Part shown: positions 37,773 through 45,183 of the stretch, piece by piece
How positions within the stretch are numbered: the first letter of the stretch is position 1
Layout of the letters: every line of letters begins with the position of its first letter
From: Streptomyces sp. NBC_00250
GTDB lineage: Bacteria; Actinomycetota; Actinomycetes; Streptomycetales; Streptomycetaceae
Assembly (NCBI RefSeq): GCF_036192275.1
Contig: NZ_CP108088.1
Span: 7,550,001-7,614,000 of the forward strand
DNA length: 64,000 nucleotides
Direction of reading: 5' to 3'
The notes under the pieces: generated by a model
Database searches by the model: none
The model's input: the letters and a program-made list of their open reading frames with translations, nothing else
Told to the model about the DNA's origin: nothing
Translations under genes and position numbers: made by a program

Positions 37773-38554
37773 CTCAGAACCTGCTCCGAACGCGTCGCAT
37801 CGGCCCGTCCCTCGCCCGGATGCGGACGACCGGCATCCGAGCCGCCGCCGACTGGAACGCCCGGATGCTCGCCGAGGCGGCCGACGGCACCCGCCGCGGC
37901 ACCCGCTGGGGCCGCGGCGCGCTCGCCCTCGTCCCCTCCGCCCTCGCCATCGGCGCCCTCGGCACCGCATTGGCGCAGGGTGCGCTCGCCGCCAACTTCA
38001 GCGTCGCCGGGCAGCCGTTCACCCTGACGTCCAACGGCGTCGAGGGAAGCGGCTTCGGCGCCATCGTCAACACCCCCGCCGTCGGACGCCCGGACGGCAG
38101 CACGACCACCAACACGGCCATGGCGCGCGTAGGCTTCGCCAGCGCCGGGCTCGCCGGGCTCTGCGGCATCGTCCACCAGACGATCGCGGGAGTCCCGTAC
38201 TCGCTGCTCCTGACGGGCGGCCAGAAGGTGACGGCCAACCCGCCCGGCACCTTCACCACCGACATCGACGCCTCGAACCTCTACATCCAGGCGACCGAAC
38301 TCCAGGCGTACGGACCCACCACCCTCCAGAACGCGGTGCTCGGCCAGTCCGCCGACCAGGTCACCGTCGCCGGGAAGCCGCTCACGGGCGCGCTGCCCGG
38401 CGGGTTCGGGCTCGGTTCGGCGGGCGGCGAGGGAGGCAGCTCCATCAAGCTGCACGGACTCAACGCCACGGCCTACGACGCGGAGATGGCGGGCGCGCTC
38501 GTCCTGCCCGACCTGAAGATCAGGGTCGTCGCGGGAACGGCCACCACATGCTGA
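37769..38554 (+). CDS. DUF6230 family exported protein, copy 2
   Basis: Protein of 261 residues. A 45-residue Arg-rich cytoplasmic stretch precedes the hydrophobic anchor (about 50-75, ending GALAAN), then the beta-rich body. It shares the landmark FTLTSN, the Cys in AGLCGIVHQ (C132) and a terminal Cys (C261) with the family. Its start overlaps the upstream stop by 4 bases and its end overlaps the next DUF6114 gene by 7. Confidence 0.85.
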   Translation: MTQNLLRTRRIGPSLARMRTTGIRAAADWNARMLAEAADGTRRGTRWGRGALALVPSALAIGALGTALAQGALAANFSVAGQPFTLTSNGVEGSGFGAIVNTPAVGRPDGSTTTNTAMARVGFASAGLAGLCGIVHQTIAGVPYSLLLTGGQKVTANPPGTFTTDIDASNLYIQATELQAYGPTTLQNAVLGQSADQVTVAGKPLTGALPGGFGLGSAGGEGGSSIKLHGLNATAYDAEMAGALVLPDLKIRVVAGTATTC

Positions 38555-38943
38555 GCCGACTGGGGTCCGCGTACGCGTGGTTCCGCGCCTTCCGCCGTAC
38601 GCGACCGTTCTGGGGCGGGGTATGGCTGGTCGCAGGGGGCTGGACGGTCCTCAAGTTCTCCCTCGGCTCCCTGCAGCTGATCGTCAGCACGGGCTTCGGG
38701 GGAGTGGCCGGCTACCTCGTCGGCGGCGGGATGATCCTGTGCGGTCTCATCCCGATGGCCCTGCCCGGCCAGCGGTACACCTTCGGGCTCATCGGCGTGG
38801 TCCTCGCGGTCGTCTCGCTCGTCGTCTCCAACCTCGGCGGCTTCCTGCTCGGCATGACGCTCGGCGTCCTCGGCGGTTCCATGACGGTCGGCTGGGGCGC
38901 CAGGCGGCCCCGCCGCCGGGCGGCCGTGGAGGCGGAGGGGTGA
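38548..38943 (+). CDS. DUF6114 family membrane protein, copy 2
   Basis: Protein of 131 residues with the family motif FRRTRPFWGGVWLVAGGW at 15-32 and four hydrophobic helices. It lacks the long N-terminal tail of copy 1. It overlaps the preceding DUF6230 gene by 7 bases and the following gene by 4 (GTGA), so it has no room for an independent promoter. Confidence 0.84.
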   Translation: MLSRLGSAYAWFRAFRRTRPFWGGVWLVAGGWTVLKFSLGSLQLIVSTGFGGVAGYLVGGGMILCGLIPMALPGQRYTFGLIGVVLAVVSLVVSNLGGFLLGMTLGVLGGSMTVGWGARRPRRRAAVEAEG

Positions 38944-39572
38944 GGGGCCACACGGAGCCGTCGGCCGGGGCGCGGCGCAAGGCCGTCGCCGTCACCGCCG
39001 CCCTGGTCCTCGCCGTCGTCACCGCCCTCTGGTCCGGACAGCCGAGCCGTGCCGCGGGGACGACCGCCGCCGTCGAGCCGATGGGCGCGCCCTTCCTGCC
39101 CTCCCCGGACCCGCTGCACGTCACCATCGCCAGCATGGTCGCCGTCTCCATGACCGTGGAGAAGAACGTCACCATCCGGCTCTCCGACGGCACGACGCGC
39201 CTCACCGACCAGTACACCTTCACCAAGCTCAAGATCCGCTCGCACATGAACGTCATCCAGCGGGCGGCCGGTCACACCGTCACCATCGACGTCCCCGACG
39301 AGGGCTCCCTCGGCGGCTACGACAGCGCGGGCAAGCCCGAGACGACCACGATGTGGGGGAGCATCTCCCACGTCTGCGTCCGTGTCCTCGTCAAGATCTG
39401 CGGCGTGCAGGGACTCCTCGACTTCTTCGGCTCCCTCATCCCGCTCACCGCCGGGGCCGAGGACTTCGTCGGCGACATCTACGCGATCCGTACGGTCGAC
39501 GACCACGCGGCCCTCGACTCCACCGACAACCCCGTCCACCTCCCCGGAACCATCACGGTGACCACCCCATGA
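38940..39572 (+). CDS. unknown secreted protein of the DUF6230 cassette
   Basis: Protein of 210 residues with a Sec-type signal peptide (RRKAVAVTAALVLAVVTALW, cleavage probably after a site near AAG) and a beta-rich body (VAVSMTVEKNVTIRLSDGTT, MNVIQRAAGHTVTIDVPDEG). Two cysteines lie close together in HVCVRVLVKICG. I do not recognise the family. It starts on the GTGA overlap with DUF6114 and ends on an ATGA overlap with the third DUF6230 gene, so it belongs to the same unit. Confidence 0.75.
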   Translation: MRGHTEPSAGARRKAVAVTAALVLAVVTALWSGQPSRAAGTTAAVEPMGAPFLPSPDPLHVTIASMVAVSMTVEKNVTIRLSDGTTRLTDQYTFTKLKIRSHMNVIQRAAGHTVTIDVPDEGSLGGYDSAGKPETTTMWGSISHVCVRVLVKICGVQGLLDFFGSLIPLTAGAEDFVGDIYAIRTVDDHAALDSTDNPVHLPGTITVTTP

Positions 39573-40333
39573 GCCCCGAGCACCCCGAGCACCCCGAGCA
39601 CCCCGAGCACCCCGAGCACCCCGCGCCCCTCATGAACCCCGAGAACCGCAGGCCGGAAGGGCGCACCCACTGGCGCCGCTCCCTCGCCGTCGCCGTGCCC
39701 GCGCTCCTGGCGGCCGGCGGCCTCGGCTCCGCGATGGCGAGCGGCGCCCTCGCCGTCGGACTCCGGATCCAGGACCGGCCCGTCGACTTCACCACCAGCA
39801 GCCTGTACGGGACGCAGTACGGCGCCGCCGTCGTCGACCAGACCGTCGTACGGCCCGACGGCTCGACCGGAACGGTACGGGTGCTCCGGATGGGCTTCGC
39901 GGACGGGATGCTCAACGGCCTCTGCCTGAGCCGGCGGCAGCAGATCGCGGGAGCCACGTACACCCTGCTCCTCACCCTCGGCGACAACGATCCGGGATCC
40001 TGGGAGATCAGGACGAAGAACACCGTCCTCGACCTGCGCAACGCCACCGGGGTCCTCGACATGGACGGCATCGTCGACCTCAACACCAACGGCGCCGACG
40101 TGAGGACCGTGAAGGACGCCGACGGCGCGTACGTCGTCAATCCGCTGAACAGTCCGCCGCACCGCTTCGGCATCCAGGCGCGGTACGCCAAGTTCGACCG
40201 GATCGCCGGCACCGCCCAGGACTTCCAGATCCCCGGCCTCCTCACCACCCCGAAACTCAAGCTCTCCGTACTCCCGGGCACCGTCGCCTGCCCCGCCCCG
40301 GCCGCACCCACCGGCACACCCGGCACGCCGTGA
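39569..40333 (+). CDS. DUF6230 family exported protein, copy 3
   Basis: Protein of 254 residues opening with five Glu-His-Pro triplets, then a basic stretch, a hydrophobic anchor (about 39-63, SLAVAVPALLAAGGLGSAMA) and the beta-rich body. Family cysteines are C119 (GLCLSRRQ) and C241. The second ATG (39632) would skip the repeat. It ends the cassette; no clear terminator follows. Confidence 0.82.
   Translation: MSPEHPEHPEHPEHPEHPAPLMNPENRRPEGRTHWRRSLAVAVPALLAAGGLGSAMASGALAVGLRIQDRPVDFTTSSLYGTQYGAAVVDQTVVRPDGSTGTVRVLRMGFADGMLNGLCLSRRQQIAGATYTLLLTLGDNDPGSWEIRTKNTVLDLRNATGVLDMDGIVDLNTNGADVRTVKDADGAYVVNPLNSPPHRFGIQARYAKFDRIAGTAQDFQIPGLLTTPKLKLSVLPGTVACPAPAAPTGTPGTP
39578..39622 (+). repeat. five tandem GAGCACCCC units inside a gene
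   Basis: Five perfect 9-base copies encode (Glu-His-Pro)5 at the N-terminus of DUF6230 copy 3. Gain or loss of a unit keeps the frame. Confidence 0.9.
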
Positions 40334-40566
40334 GTCCGGGGCGGCCTCCCCGTCCACCGGGTCCCGTATCTGACGGCCCGTGCGACCTGGCAGACTGCGG
40401 GCCTCACGGTCGTCTCCCCCGTGTCGTGAGCGGACCGTTCCACCGGGGAGGCGGCAAGCGACTCCTGGAGGCCACCCATGGCGCAGCAGCCCGGACACGC
40501 GACGGTCCGCCTGAGCGGATGTTCCCGCCGGCCACCGCACCGGCGTGGGAGCGGGACGAACGCCCG

Positions 40567-41214
40567 ATGACCCTCTGCCGCACCCGGCGTGCCGACCCCG
40601 GCTCCCTCGTCGTCCGCAGCGCACCCGCCGTACCCACCGCGGCCGTGCTGCTGCTCCACGGAGGCCGCGCCGACGGCCCCGAGCCGCCGCCCGCGCTCAA
40701 CCTCCCCGCGCTGCGCATGCGCCCCTTCGCCACCGCCGTGACCCGCGCCGTCCGCGGCCGGGACGTACTGGTCGCCGAGGTGCGCTACCGCCACCGCGGC
40801 TGGAACGGGGAGAGCGCCGACGCCGCCCGGGACGCCGAGAGCGCACTCGTACGCCTCCGGGAACAGGCCGGACCCGTCCCCGTCGTCCTCCTCGGCCACT
40901 CGATGGGCGGCCGCGCGGCGCTCGCCGCCGCGGGCGACCCCGCCGTCCGTGGCGTCGTCGCCCTCGCGCCCTGGTGCCCCACCGGCGAGCCCGTCGACCA
41001 CCTCGGCGGCCGGCGGCTCTACCTGCTCCACGACGAGACCGACCGCGTCACCTCGGCCCGCGCCTCCTGGGACTTCGTCCGCAGGGCCCGCGCGGCGGGC
41101 GCGGACGCGGCGGGCATCCCCATGCCGACGGGAGGCCACGCGATGCTGCGCGGCGCCCACCTCTGGCACCGCCGCGCGGCCGAGCTCACGGCGGCGCTGC
41201 TGTCGCACGGCTGA
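40567..41214 (+). CDS. alpha/beta hydrolase
   Basis: Protein of 215 residues with the hydrolase fold: oxyanion region LLLHGGRADG, nucleophile elbow LLGHSMGGRAAL (Ser about 119), an acid in LHDETDRV and a catalytic histidine in TGGHAML. It resembles dienelactone-hydrolase/serine-esterase proteins of similar length. The substrate is unknown. The start at ATG 40567 is by composition, since the frame is open upstream to 40330 but atypical; the Shine-Dalgarno is weak. Confidence 0.82.
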   Translation: MTLCRTRRADPGSLVVRSAPAVPTAAVLLLHGGRADGPEPPPALNLPALRMRPFATAVTRAVRGRDVLVAEVRYRHRGWNGESADAARDAESALVRLREQAGPVPVVLLGHSMGGRAALAAAGDPAVRGVVALAPWCPTGEPVDHLGGRRLYLLHDETDRVTSARASWDFVRRARAAGADAAGIPMPTGGHAMLRGAHLWHRRAAELTAALLSHG

Positions 41215-41277
41215 GCCGTCCCCCGGTGCCGCTCCGGGTGCGGGTGCGGCGGTGAGCCGGAAACCTGGACGCGGGGC

Positions 41278-41308
41278 TTGAAGCTGCCGCAGCGGAAGCT
41301 CCTACCGT
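41278..41308 (+). promoter_or_regulatory. MerR-type promoter with 19-bp spacer and operator
   Basis: TTGAAG (41278-41283) and TACCGT (41303-41308) are 19 bases apart. The spacer region is an imperfect dyad, AGCTGCCGCAGCGGAAGCT (41282-41300), with 16 of 19 positions symmetric. This is the arrangement MerR activators untwist. Confidence 0.75.
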
Positions 41309-41363
41309 TCCGAACAGGGCCGGAGCGACCGGCCCGGTGACGCACTCGTGAGGGGAGGCGGCG

Positions 41364-42128
41364 ATGGCCTGGCCCACCGCGGAGGTCGCCCGGATGTCGG
41401 GCGTGACGGCCCGGACCCTGCGGCACTACGACGAGATCGGACTGCTGCCGCCCGCGTGGATCGGTACCAACGGCCACCGCTACTACGAGGAAGCCCATCT
41501 GCTGCGGCTCCAGCAGATCCTCGTGCTGCGGGCGCTGGGCCTGGGACTCCCCGAGATCGGCGAGGTCCTGGCCGAGCAGGTCGACGAGGTGGAGGCCCTG
41601 CGGGGCCACCACCGCCGCCTGCTCGCCGAACGCGACCGGCTCGGCGCCCTGGCCGCCACCGTCTCCCGCACGATCGCCGAACTGGAGCAGTCCAGGAAGG
41701 ACGGCAGACCCATGAGCGGAATCAACCGGCCGGAGAACCTCTTCGAGGGCGTCCGGCCCTCCCAGTACGGGGAGAACCTACGGGAGTTCCCGGAGCTGGC
41801 AGAGACCGTCGAGCGGTACACCCAGACGCTGGGCGAGGACCGGATCGAGGCGGGGCAGCGCGAGCGCACGGCTCTGATGATCCGGCTGGCCGAGCTGATG
41901 GTCGACGGAAGGCCCGTGGACGACGACGAGGTACGGGCCGAGATCGAGGCCCAGTACCGGAACCTGACCGAGCTCCGCGCGGTGTCCGCCGAGGAGTTCC
42001 GGGCGATCGGGCGCTCCTGCGTGGAGAACGAGCAGTGGCGCGCGGCGTACGAGGCGATCGCGCCGGGCCTCGCCGCGTACCAGAGGGATGCGATCGAGGC
42101 GTACGTGACGGGCGGCGGGCCTGCCTGA
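41364..42128 (+). CDS. TipA-like MerR-family regulator
   Basis: Protein of 254 residues: MerR winged helix (1-70), a dimerisation coiled coil (about 75-115) and a TipAS ligand domain (about 125-250, NLFEGVRPSQYGENL and AEEFRAIGRSCVENEQWRAAYEAI). TipA binds thiopeptide antibiotics and activates its own promoter. An internal ATG at codon 117 (PMSGINRP) could give a TipAS-like short form, though no strong ribosome site is visible. The 19-bp-spacer promoter upstream fits autoactivation. Confidence 0.9.
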   Translation: MAWPTAEVARMSGVTARTLRHYDEIGLLPPAWIGTNGHRYYEEAHLLRLQQILVLRALGLGLPEIGEVLAEQVDEVEALRGHHRRLLAERDRLGALAATVSRTIAELEQSRKDGRPMSGINRPENLFEGVRPSQYGENLREFPELAETVERYTQTLGEDRIEAGQRERTALMIRLAELMVDGRPVDDDEVRAEIEAQYRNLTELRAVSAEEFRAIGRSCVENEQWRAAYEAIAPGLAAYQRDAIEAYVTGGGPA

Positions 42129-42164
42129 CCCGGGGGTCCGGGCAGCGCCGGGCCCTGCCCGGAC

Positions 42165-42318
42165 CCGTCCGTCGACGTCCGGACCCCTCGGTCCACCGGG
42201 CGGGGCTGTCGGTCCACCCGCCAGGGGCCGTCGGTCGACCGGCCCCGTCCTGCCGGTCGAGCGACCCGGGGTCGTTCGTCGACCGGTCCCGGCCCTTCGG
42301 TCCGCCGGCCGGGGCCCG
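42165..42318. repeat. degenerate GTCGGTCGACCGG-type repeats
   Basis: The gap between the tipA-like and cbiZ stops is built of diverged copies of a unit like GGTCGACCGGCCCCG. Several copies are palindromic (GTCGAC, CCGGTCGACCGG-like), so it may act as a transcription barrier between convergent genes. Confidence 0.6.
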
Positions 42319-43026
42319 TCAGCCGGCGGGCTTCGCGGCCTCGGCGGCGATCAGGTCCGCGCAGGCGGCCCTGGTCGCCGCGTGCACGGCCCGGGCCAGG
42401 CGCGCGCCCCACAGGGAGCGCGGGCCGGCGAACGGTTCGGCAGTGGATCCGGTGGGTGCCGGGGCGGCCACGCAGACCGCGTCCGTGGGCGTGCCCGAGG
42501 CGTCCGCGCCGAGTTCGACCAGGGCCTGGACCTTCGCCTCGGTGGCGGTGGCGACCGCGTTGACGAGCGCCGCGTCCGTGAGGGGGACCGGCAGCGACAC
42601 GATGATGTTGATCGTCCCGGGGCGGGGGATCGCGACGCCGCCCTCTCCCGGTGCCGCCGCCCAGCCCCGTACCCCTATCCCGGCGGTGACCACGGTCCGG
42701 ACACCGCCGTCCTCGGCGTGGCACCGGTCGGCGACCGAAGCCGCCGTCATGAAGCCCACGCCCGCGCCCACGAGCCCCGCTCCGGCGGCCAGCTCGCGGA
42801 GATGGGCGACCGGGTCGAGCCGGTCGTAGCCGGGCGGGACCTGGGCGTTGATCACCCACTGCCGCTCGCCGATGCCGCCGCCGAGCACCGCGCTCGACAC
42901 CATGCGGACGCCCGGCCCGGGGGCCCACACCAGGAGCGGCCGGTCACGGCCCTGTTCCGTGTGGGTGAGGAGAGCGGCGTCGGAGAGAGACGCGCTGGTC
43001 AGGAGGGTTCGCGAAGGCACCCCCAC
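42319..43026 (-). CDS. cbiZ: adenosylcobinamide amidohydrolase
   Basis: Protein of 235 residues with the CbiZ fold: AGIGVRGWAAAPGE, TINIIVSLPVPLTDAALVNAVATATEAK and ASGTPTDAVCV. CbiZ removes the aminopropanol-phosphate arm from adenosylcobinamide so that foreign corrinoids can be remade into the native cobamide via cobyric acid. No cobalamin riboswitch or transport gene is adjacent, so it is a detached salvage gene. Its upstream region carries copy 2 of the dispersed 15-mer. Confidence 0.88.
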   Translation of the reverse strand: MGVPSRTLLTSASLSDAALLTHTEQGRDRPLLVWAPGPGVRMVSSAVLGGGIGERQWVINAQVPPGYDRLDPVAHLRELAAGAGLVGAGVGFMTAASVADRCHAEDGGVRTVVTAGIGVRGWAAAPGEGGVAIPRPGTINIIVSLPVPLTDAALVNAVATATEAKVQALVELGADASGTPTDAVCVAAPAPTGSTAEPFAGPRSLWGARLARAVHAATRAACADLIAAEAAKPAG

Positions 43027-43030
43027 ACCC

Positions 43031-43045
43031 TAGGCCGTGTCCGGA
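43031..43045. repeat. dispersed short repeat TAGGCCGTGTCCGGA, copy 2
   Basis: Identical to 35516-35530. Here it lies 4 bases upstream of the cbiZ start. Confidence 0.6.
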
Positions 43046-43096
43046 GAGCCCCGCCCGGCCCGCGGCGTCCGGTACGACCTGGGAGGTGCCCGGCGG

Positions 43097-43555
43097 TCAG
43101 GCGAGGCCGTCCCAGCCCCAGCGCGGTGTGGGGCCCGGCTCGCCGAGGTCCGTGCCGGGTGCCGAGGCCGAGACGTCCTTGGCGATCCGCGTGCCCCAGT
43201 CGAAGTACTCCACCACCCGGCGGCGCAGCAGGGCGTCGTCCGGCAGTTCCTTCTCCACGGCCGCCGTCATCAACTCCATCCAGCGCAGCCGCTGTTCCTC
43301 CGTGATGCCGAGTCCGAGGTGGGCGCGGAGCAGGGCCTGGTGGCCGCCGAGCTCCGCCGTGAACTCGGCGGGTCCCGAGAACACCTCCGCCAGCCACACG
43401 GCGACGTGCTCCACGTGGGCGGCGGTGAAGTCGGCGAAGACGGGGGCGAGGAGGGGGTCGGCCAGGACCCCCTCGTAGAACGTCTCGGAGAGCCGGCGCA
43501 GCGCGTCGGCGCCGCCCATGGCCTCGTACAGAGTGTTCGTGTGCTCGGCGGTCAT
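43097..43555 (-). CDS. group II truncated haemoglobin
   Basis: Haem protein of 152 residues with a 2-on-2 globin fold. Visible landmarks are Y27 (B10), proximal H79 in LLRAHLGLGI and the group-II-typical tryptophan W92 (G8) in RLRWMELM. It probably binds O2 or NO and protects against nitrosative stress. The start MTAEHTNTLY is chosen by family length; the frame is open upstream. A C-terminal extension (about 130-152) is rich in Pro and Gly. Confidence 0.9.
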   Translation of the reverse strand: MTAEHTNTLYEAMGGADALRRLSETFYEGVLADPLLAPVFADFTAAHVEHVAVWLAEVFSGPAEFTAELGGHQALLRAHLGLGITEEQRLRWMELMTAAVEKELPDDALLRRRVVEYFDWGTRIAKDVSASAPGTDLGEPGPTPRWGWDGLA

Positions 43556-43708
43556 GGCGCGCCTCCGGGATCCGGGATGTGGTCTCCCAGCTTTCACACA
43601 ACACGGCCCGGATCCAAGGATGTTCGCTCTCGGCGGGGCGAGGAGTCGCAGGCGTCCGCCGCTCGTACCGCGGGCGCCGGCCGACACCGTGCGGGCGCAC
43701 GCCTGGTT

Positions 43709-43736
43709 CCTGTCCGGCAGATCGGGGCCGGACAGG
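43709..43736 (+). other. 10-bp inverted repeat before the HipA-like gene
   Basis: CCTGTCCGGC and GCCGGACAGG flank an 8-base loop. The dyad ends 15 bases before the start codon and could mask translation or serve as an operator. Confidence 0.6.
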
Positions 43737-43751
43737 CCCTAGCCTGGGCGG

Positions 43752-44597
43752 ATGCTTACAGAAGTGACAGCGACCCGCTATGTCACCCCCTTGCGTGAGG
43801 GCGGCTCGCTCCCCGGGATCGTCGAGGCCGACGACCTCGGTACCTACGTCATGAAGTTCACCGGCGCCGGACAGGGCCGCAAGACCCTGGTCGCCGAGGT
43901 CATCTGCGGGCAGCTCGCCCGCAGGCTCGGTCTGCGGGTGCCGGAGCTCGTCTCCATCCAGCTCGACCCGGTCATCGGGCTCTCCGAGCCCGACCAGGAG
44001 GTGCAGGAGCTGCTCAAGGCGAGCGGCGGGCTCAACCTGGGCATGGACTTCCTGCCCGGTTCGCTGGGCTTCGACCCGCTGGCCTACGAGGTGGACCCGG
44101 CGGAGGCCGGCAAGGTCGTCTGGTTCGACGCGGTCATCAACAACGTCGACCGTTCCTGGCGGAACCCGAACATGCTCGTCTGGCACGGCGACCTGTGGCT
44201 CATCGACCACGGCGCCACCATGATCTGGCACCACAACTGGCCGGGCGCCCAGGCCTCCGCGGCCAAGCCGTACGACGCCTCCGACCACGCGCTCGCCCCC
44301 TACGCGCCGGACGTCGCCACCGCGGCGGCCGAGCTGGCGCCGCTCGTCACCCGCGAGCTGCTCGACGAGGTCGCCGCCGACGTGCCCGACGAGTGGCTCG
44401 TCGACGAGCCCGGCTTCGGCAGCACGGACGAGGTGCGGGCCGCCTACGTCGCGGCGCTGCTGCCGCGCGCCGCCACCATCCACGAGCGGATCACGCTCGG
44501 CCCGCGGACCGAGAGCCGGCCGCAGCAGCCGCCGGGCTGGCTCGCCGAGCGCCTCGCGCCCCGGACGCACTCCACCGAGAAGGACAGCACCCCGTGA
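43752..44597 (+). CDS. HipA-like kinase
   Basis: Protein of 281 residues with a minimal HipA/phosphatidylinositol-kinase-like fold. Candidate ATP lysine K35 is in YVMKFTGAGQG; the catalytic loop NNVDRSWRNPNML carries D133 and the asparagines, and the metal-binding LIDHGA carries D152. All these are intact, so kinase activity is likely. It lacks the N-terminal domain of classical HipA and no HipB antitoxin adjoins it. The downstream DUF3037 gene overlaps by 4 bases and is probably its obligate partner. Confidence 0.85.
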   Translation: MLTEVTATRYVTPLREGGSLPGIVEADDLGTYVMKFTGAGQGRKTLVAEVICGQLARRLGLRVPELVSIQLDPVIGLSEPDQEVQELLKASGGLNLGMDFLPGSLGFDPLAYEVDPAEAGKVVWFDAVINNVDRSWRNPNMLVWHGDLWLIDHGATMIWHHNWPGAQASAAKPYDASDHALAPYAPDVATAAAELAPLVTRELLDEVAADVPDEWLVDEPGFGSTDEVRAAYVAALLPRAATIHERITLGPRTESRPQQPPGWLAERLAPRTHSTEKDSTP

Positions 44598-44977
44598 CCG
44601 ACCGCGATGTCTTCGAGTACGCGCTGCTGCGCGTGGTGCCGCGGGTCGAGCGCGGCGAGTGCTTCAACGCGGGCGTGGTCGTCTACTGCCGCGCCCGGTC
44701 CTACGTGGCCGCCCGTACGTACCTGGACGAGGCGAAGCTGTCGGTGCTCGATCCGGCGGCCGACGTGACCGGTGTCAGGGCCGCGCTGCGCGCGGTCGAG
44801 GGGGTCTGTCTGGGGGGTGACGCGGCCGGTCAGGCCGCGGGTGACGACGCCGGGCGGCGCTTCCGCTGGCTGATCGCGCCGCGTTCCACGGTCGTCCAGC
44901 CGGGGCCGGTCCACACGGGACTCACCGCCGACCCGGAGGCCGAGGTGGAGCGGCTGCTGGACCTCCTCGTGCGCTGA
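44594..44977 (+). CDS. DUF3037 family protein
   Basis: Protein of 127 residues with the family start FEYALLRVVPRVERGECFNAGV and a late FRWLIAPRSTVVQPGPVHTGL. The function is unknown. The GTG overlaps the kinase stop (GTGA), giving translational coupling. HipA-like kinase and DUF3037 genes recur together in bacteria, so it may be substrate, adaptor or inhibitor of the kinase. Confidence 0.87.
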   Translation: MTDRDVFEYALLRVVPRVERGECFNAGVVVYCRARSYVAARTYLDEAKLSVLDPAADVTGVRAALRAVEGVCLGGDAAGQAAGDDAGRRFRWLIAPRSTVVQPGPVHTGLTADPEAEVERLLDLLVR

Positions 44978-45027
44978 GCGGGCCCGCCCGCCCGGCTGCC
45001 CGTCTCCGCGTCCGGCGACGGGGAGTG

Positions 45028-45043
45028 ACCGGGTGCACCCGGT
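45028..45043 (+). promoter_or_regulatory. 16-bp perfect palindrome upstream of the SDR promoter
   Basis: ACCGGGTGCACCCGGT is self-complementary throughout and lies 6 bases before the -35 element. It may be an operator, or the terminator of the upstream DUF3037 transcript. Confidence 0.55.
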
Positions 45044-45049
45044 GGGCCG

Positions 45050-45109
45050 TTGACACCGGGTGCCAGGGCTTCTAGCGTCTCGTTCTGCGGACGATACTAA
45101 GCGGTCGCT
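45050..45109 (+). promoter_or_regulatory. promoter and downstream operator of the SDR operon
   Basis: TTGACA (45050-45055), 17 bases and TAGCGT (45073-45078) form a near-consensus promoter. About 15 bases past the expected start is AGCG-GT-CGCT (45100-45109) within ACTAAGCGGTCGCTCA, a TetR-like operator placed to block transcription. Confidence 0.7.
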
Positions 45110-45183
45110 CATGTGCGGGACGCAGGAGCGGGTGACCGGTTCGACCGCGACCAGGGACGATCCAAGGGCGAGGAGAACCAAGC

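Noticed and set aside
39578..39622. Possible CRISPR-like direct repeats
   Set aside because: The units are adjacent 9-mers without spacers and are coding.
43001..43060. Insertion sequence end suspected from TAGGCCGTGTCCGGA
   Set aside because: No transposase, partner terminal repeat or target-site duplication is visible, so only a dispersed repeat is claimed.
42001..43060. Cobalamin riboswitch near cbiZ
   Set aside because: No B12-box-like sequence is seen upstream of the gene on the minus strand.
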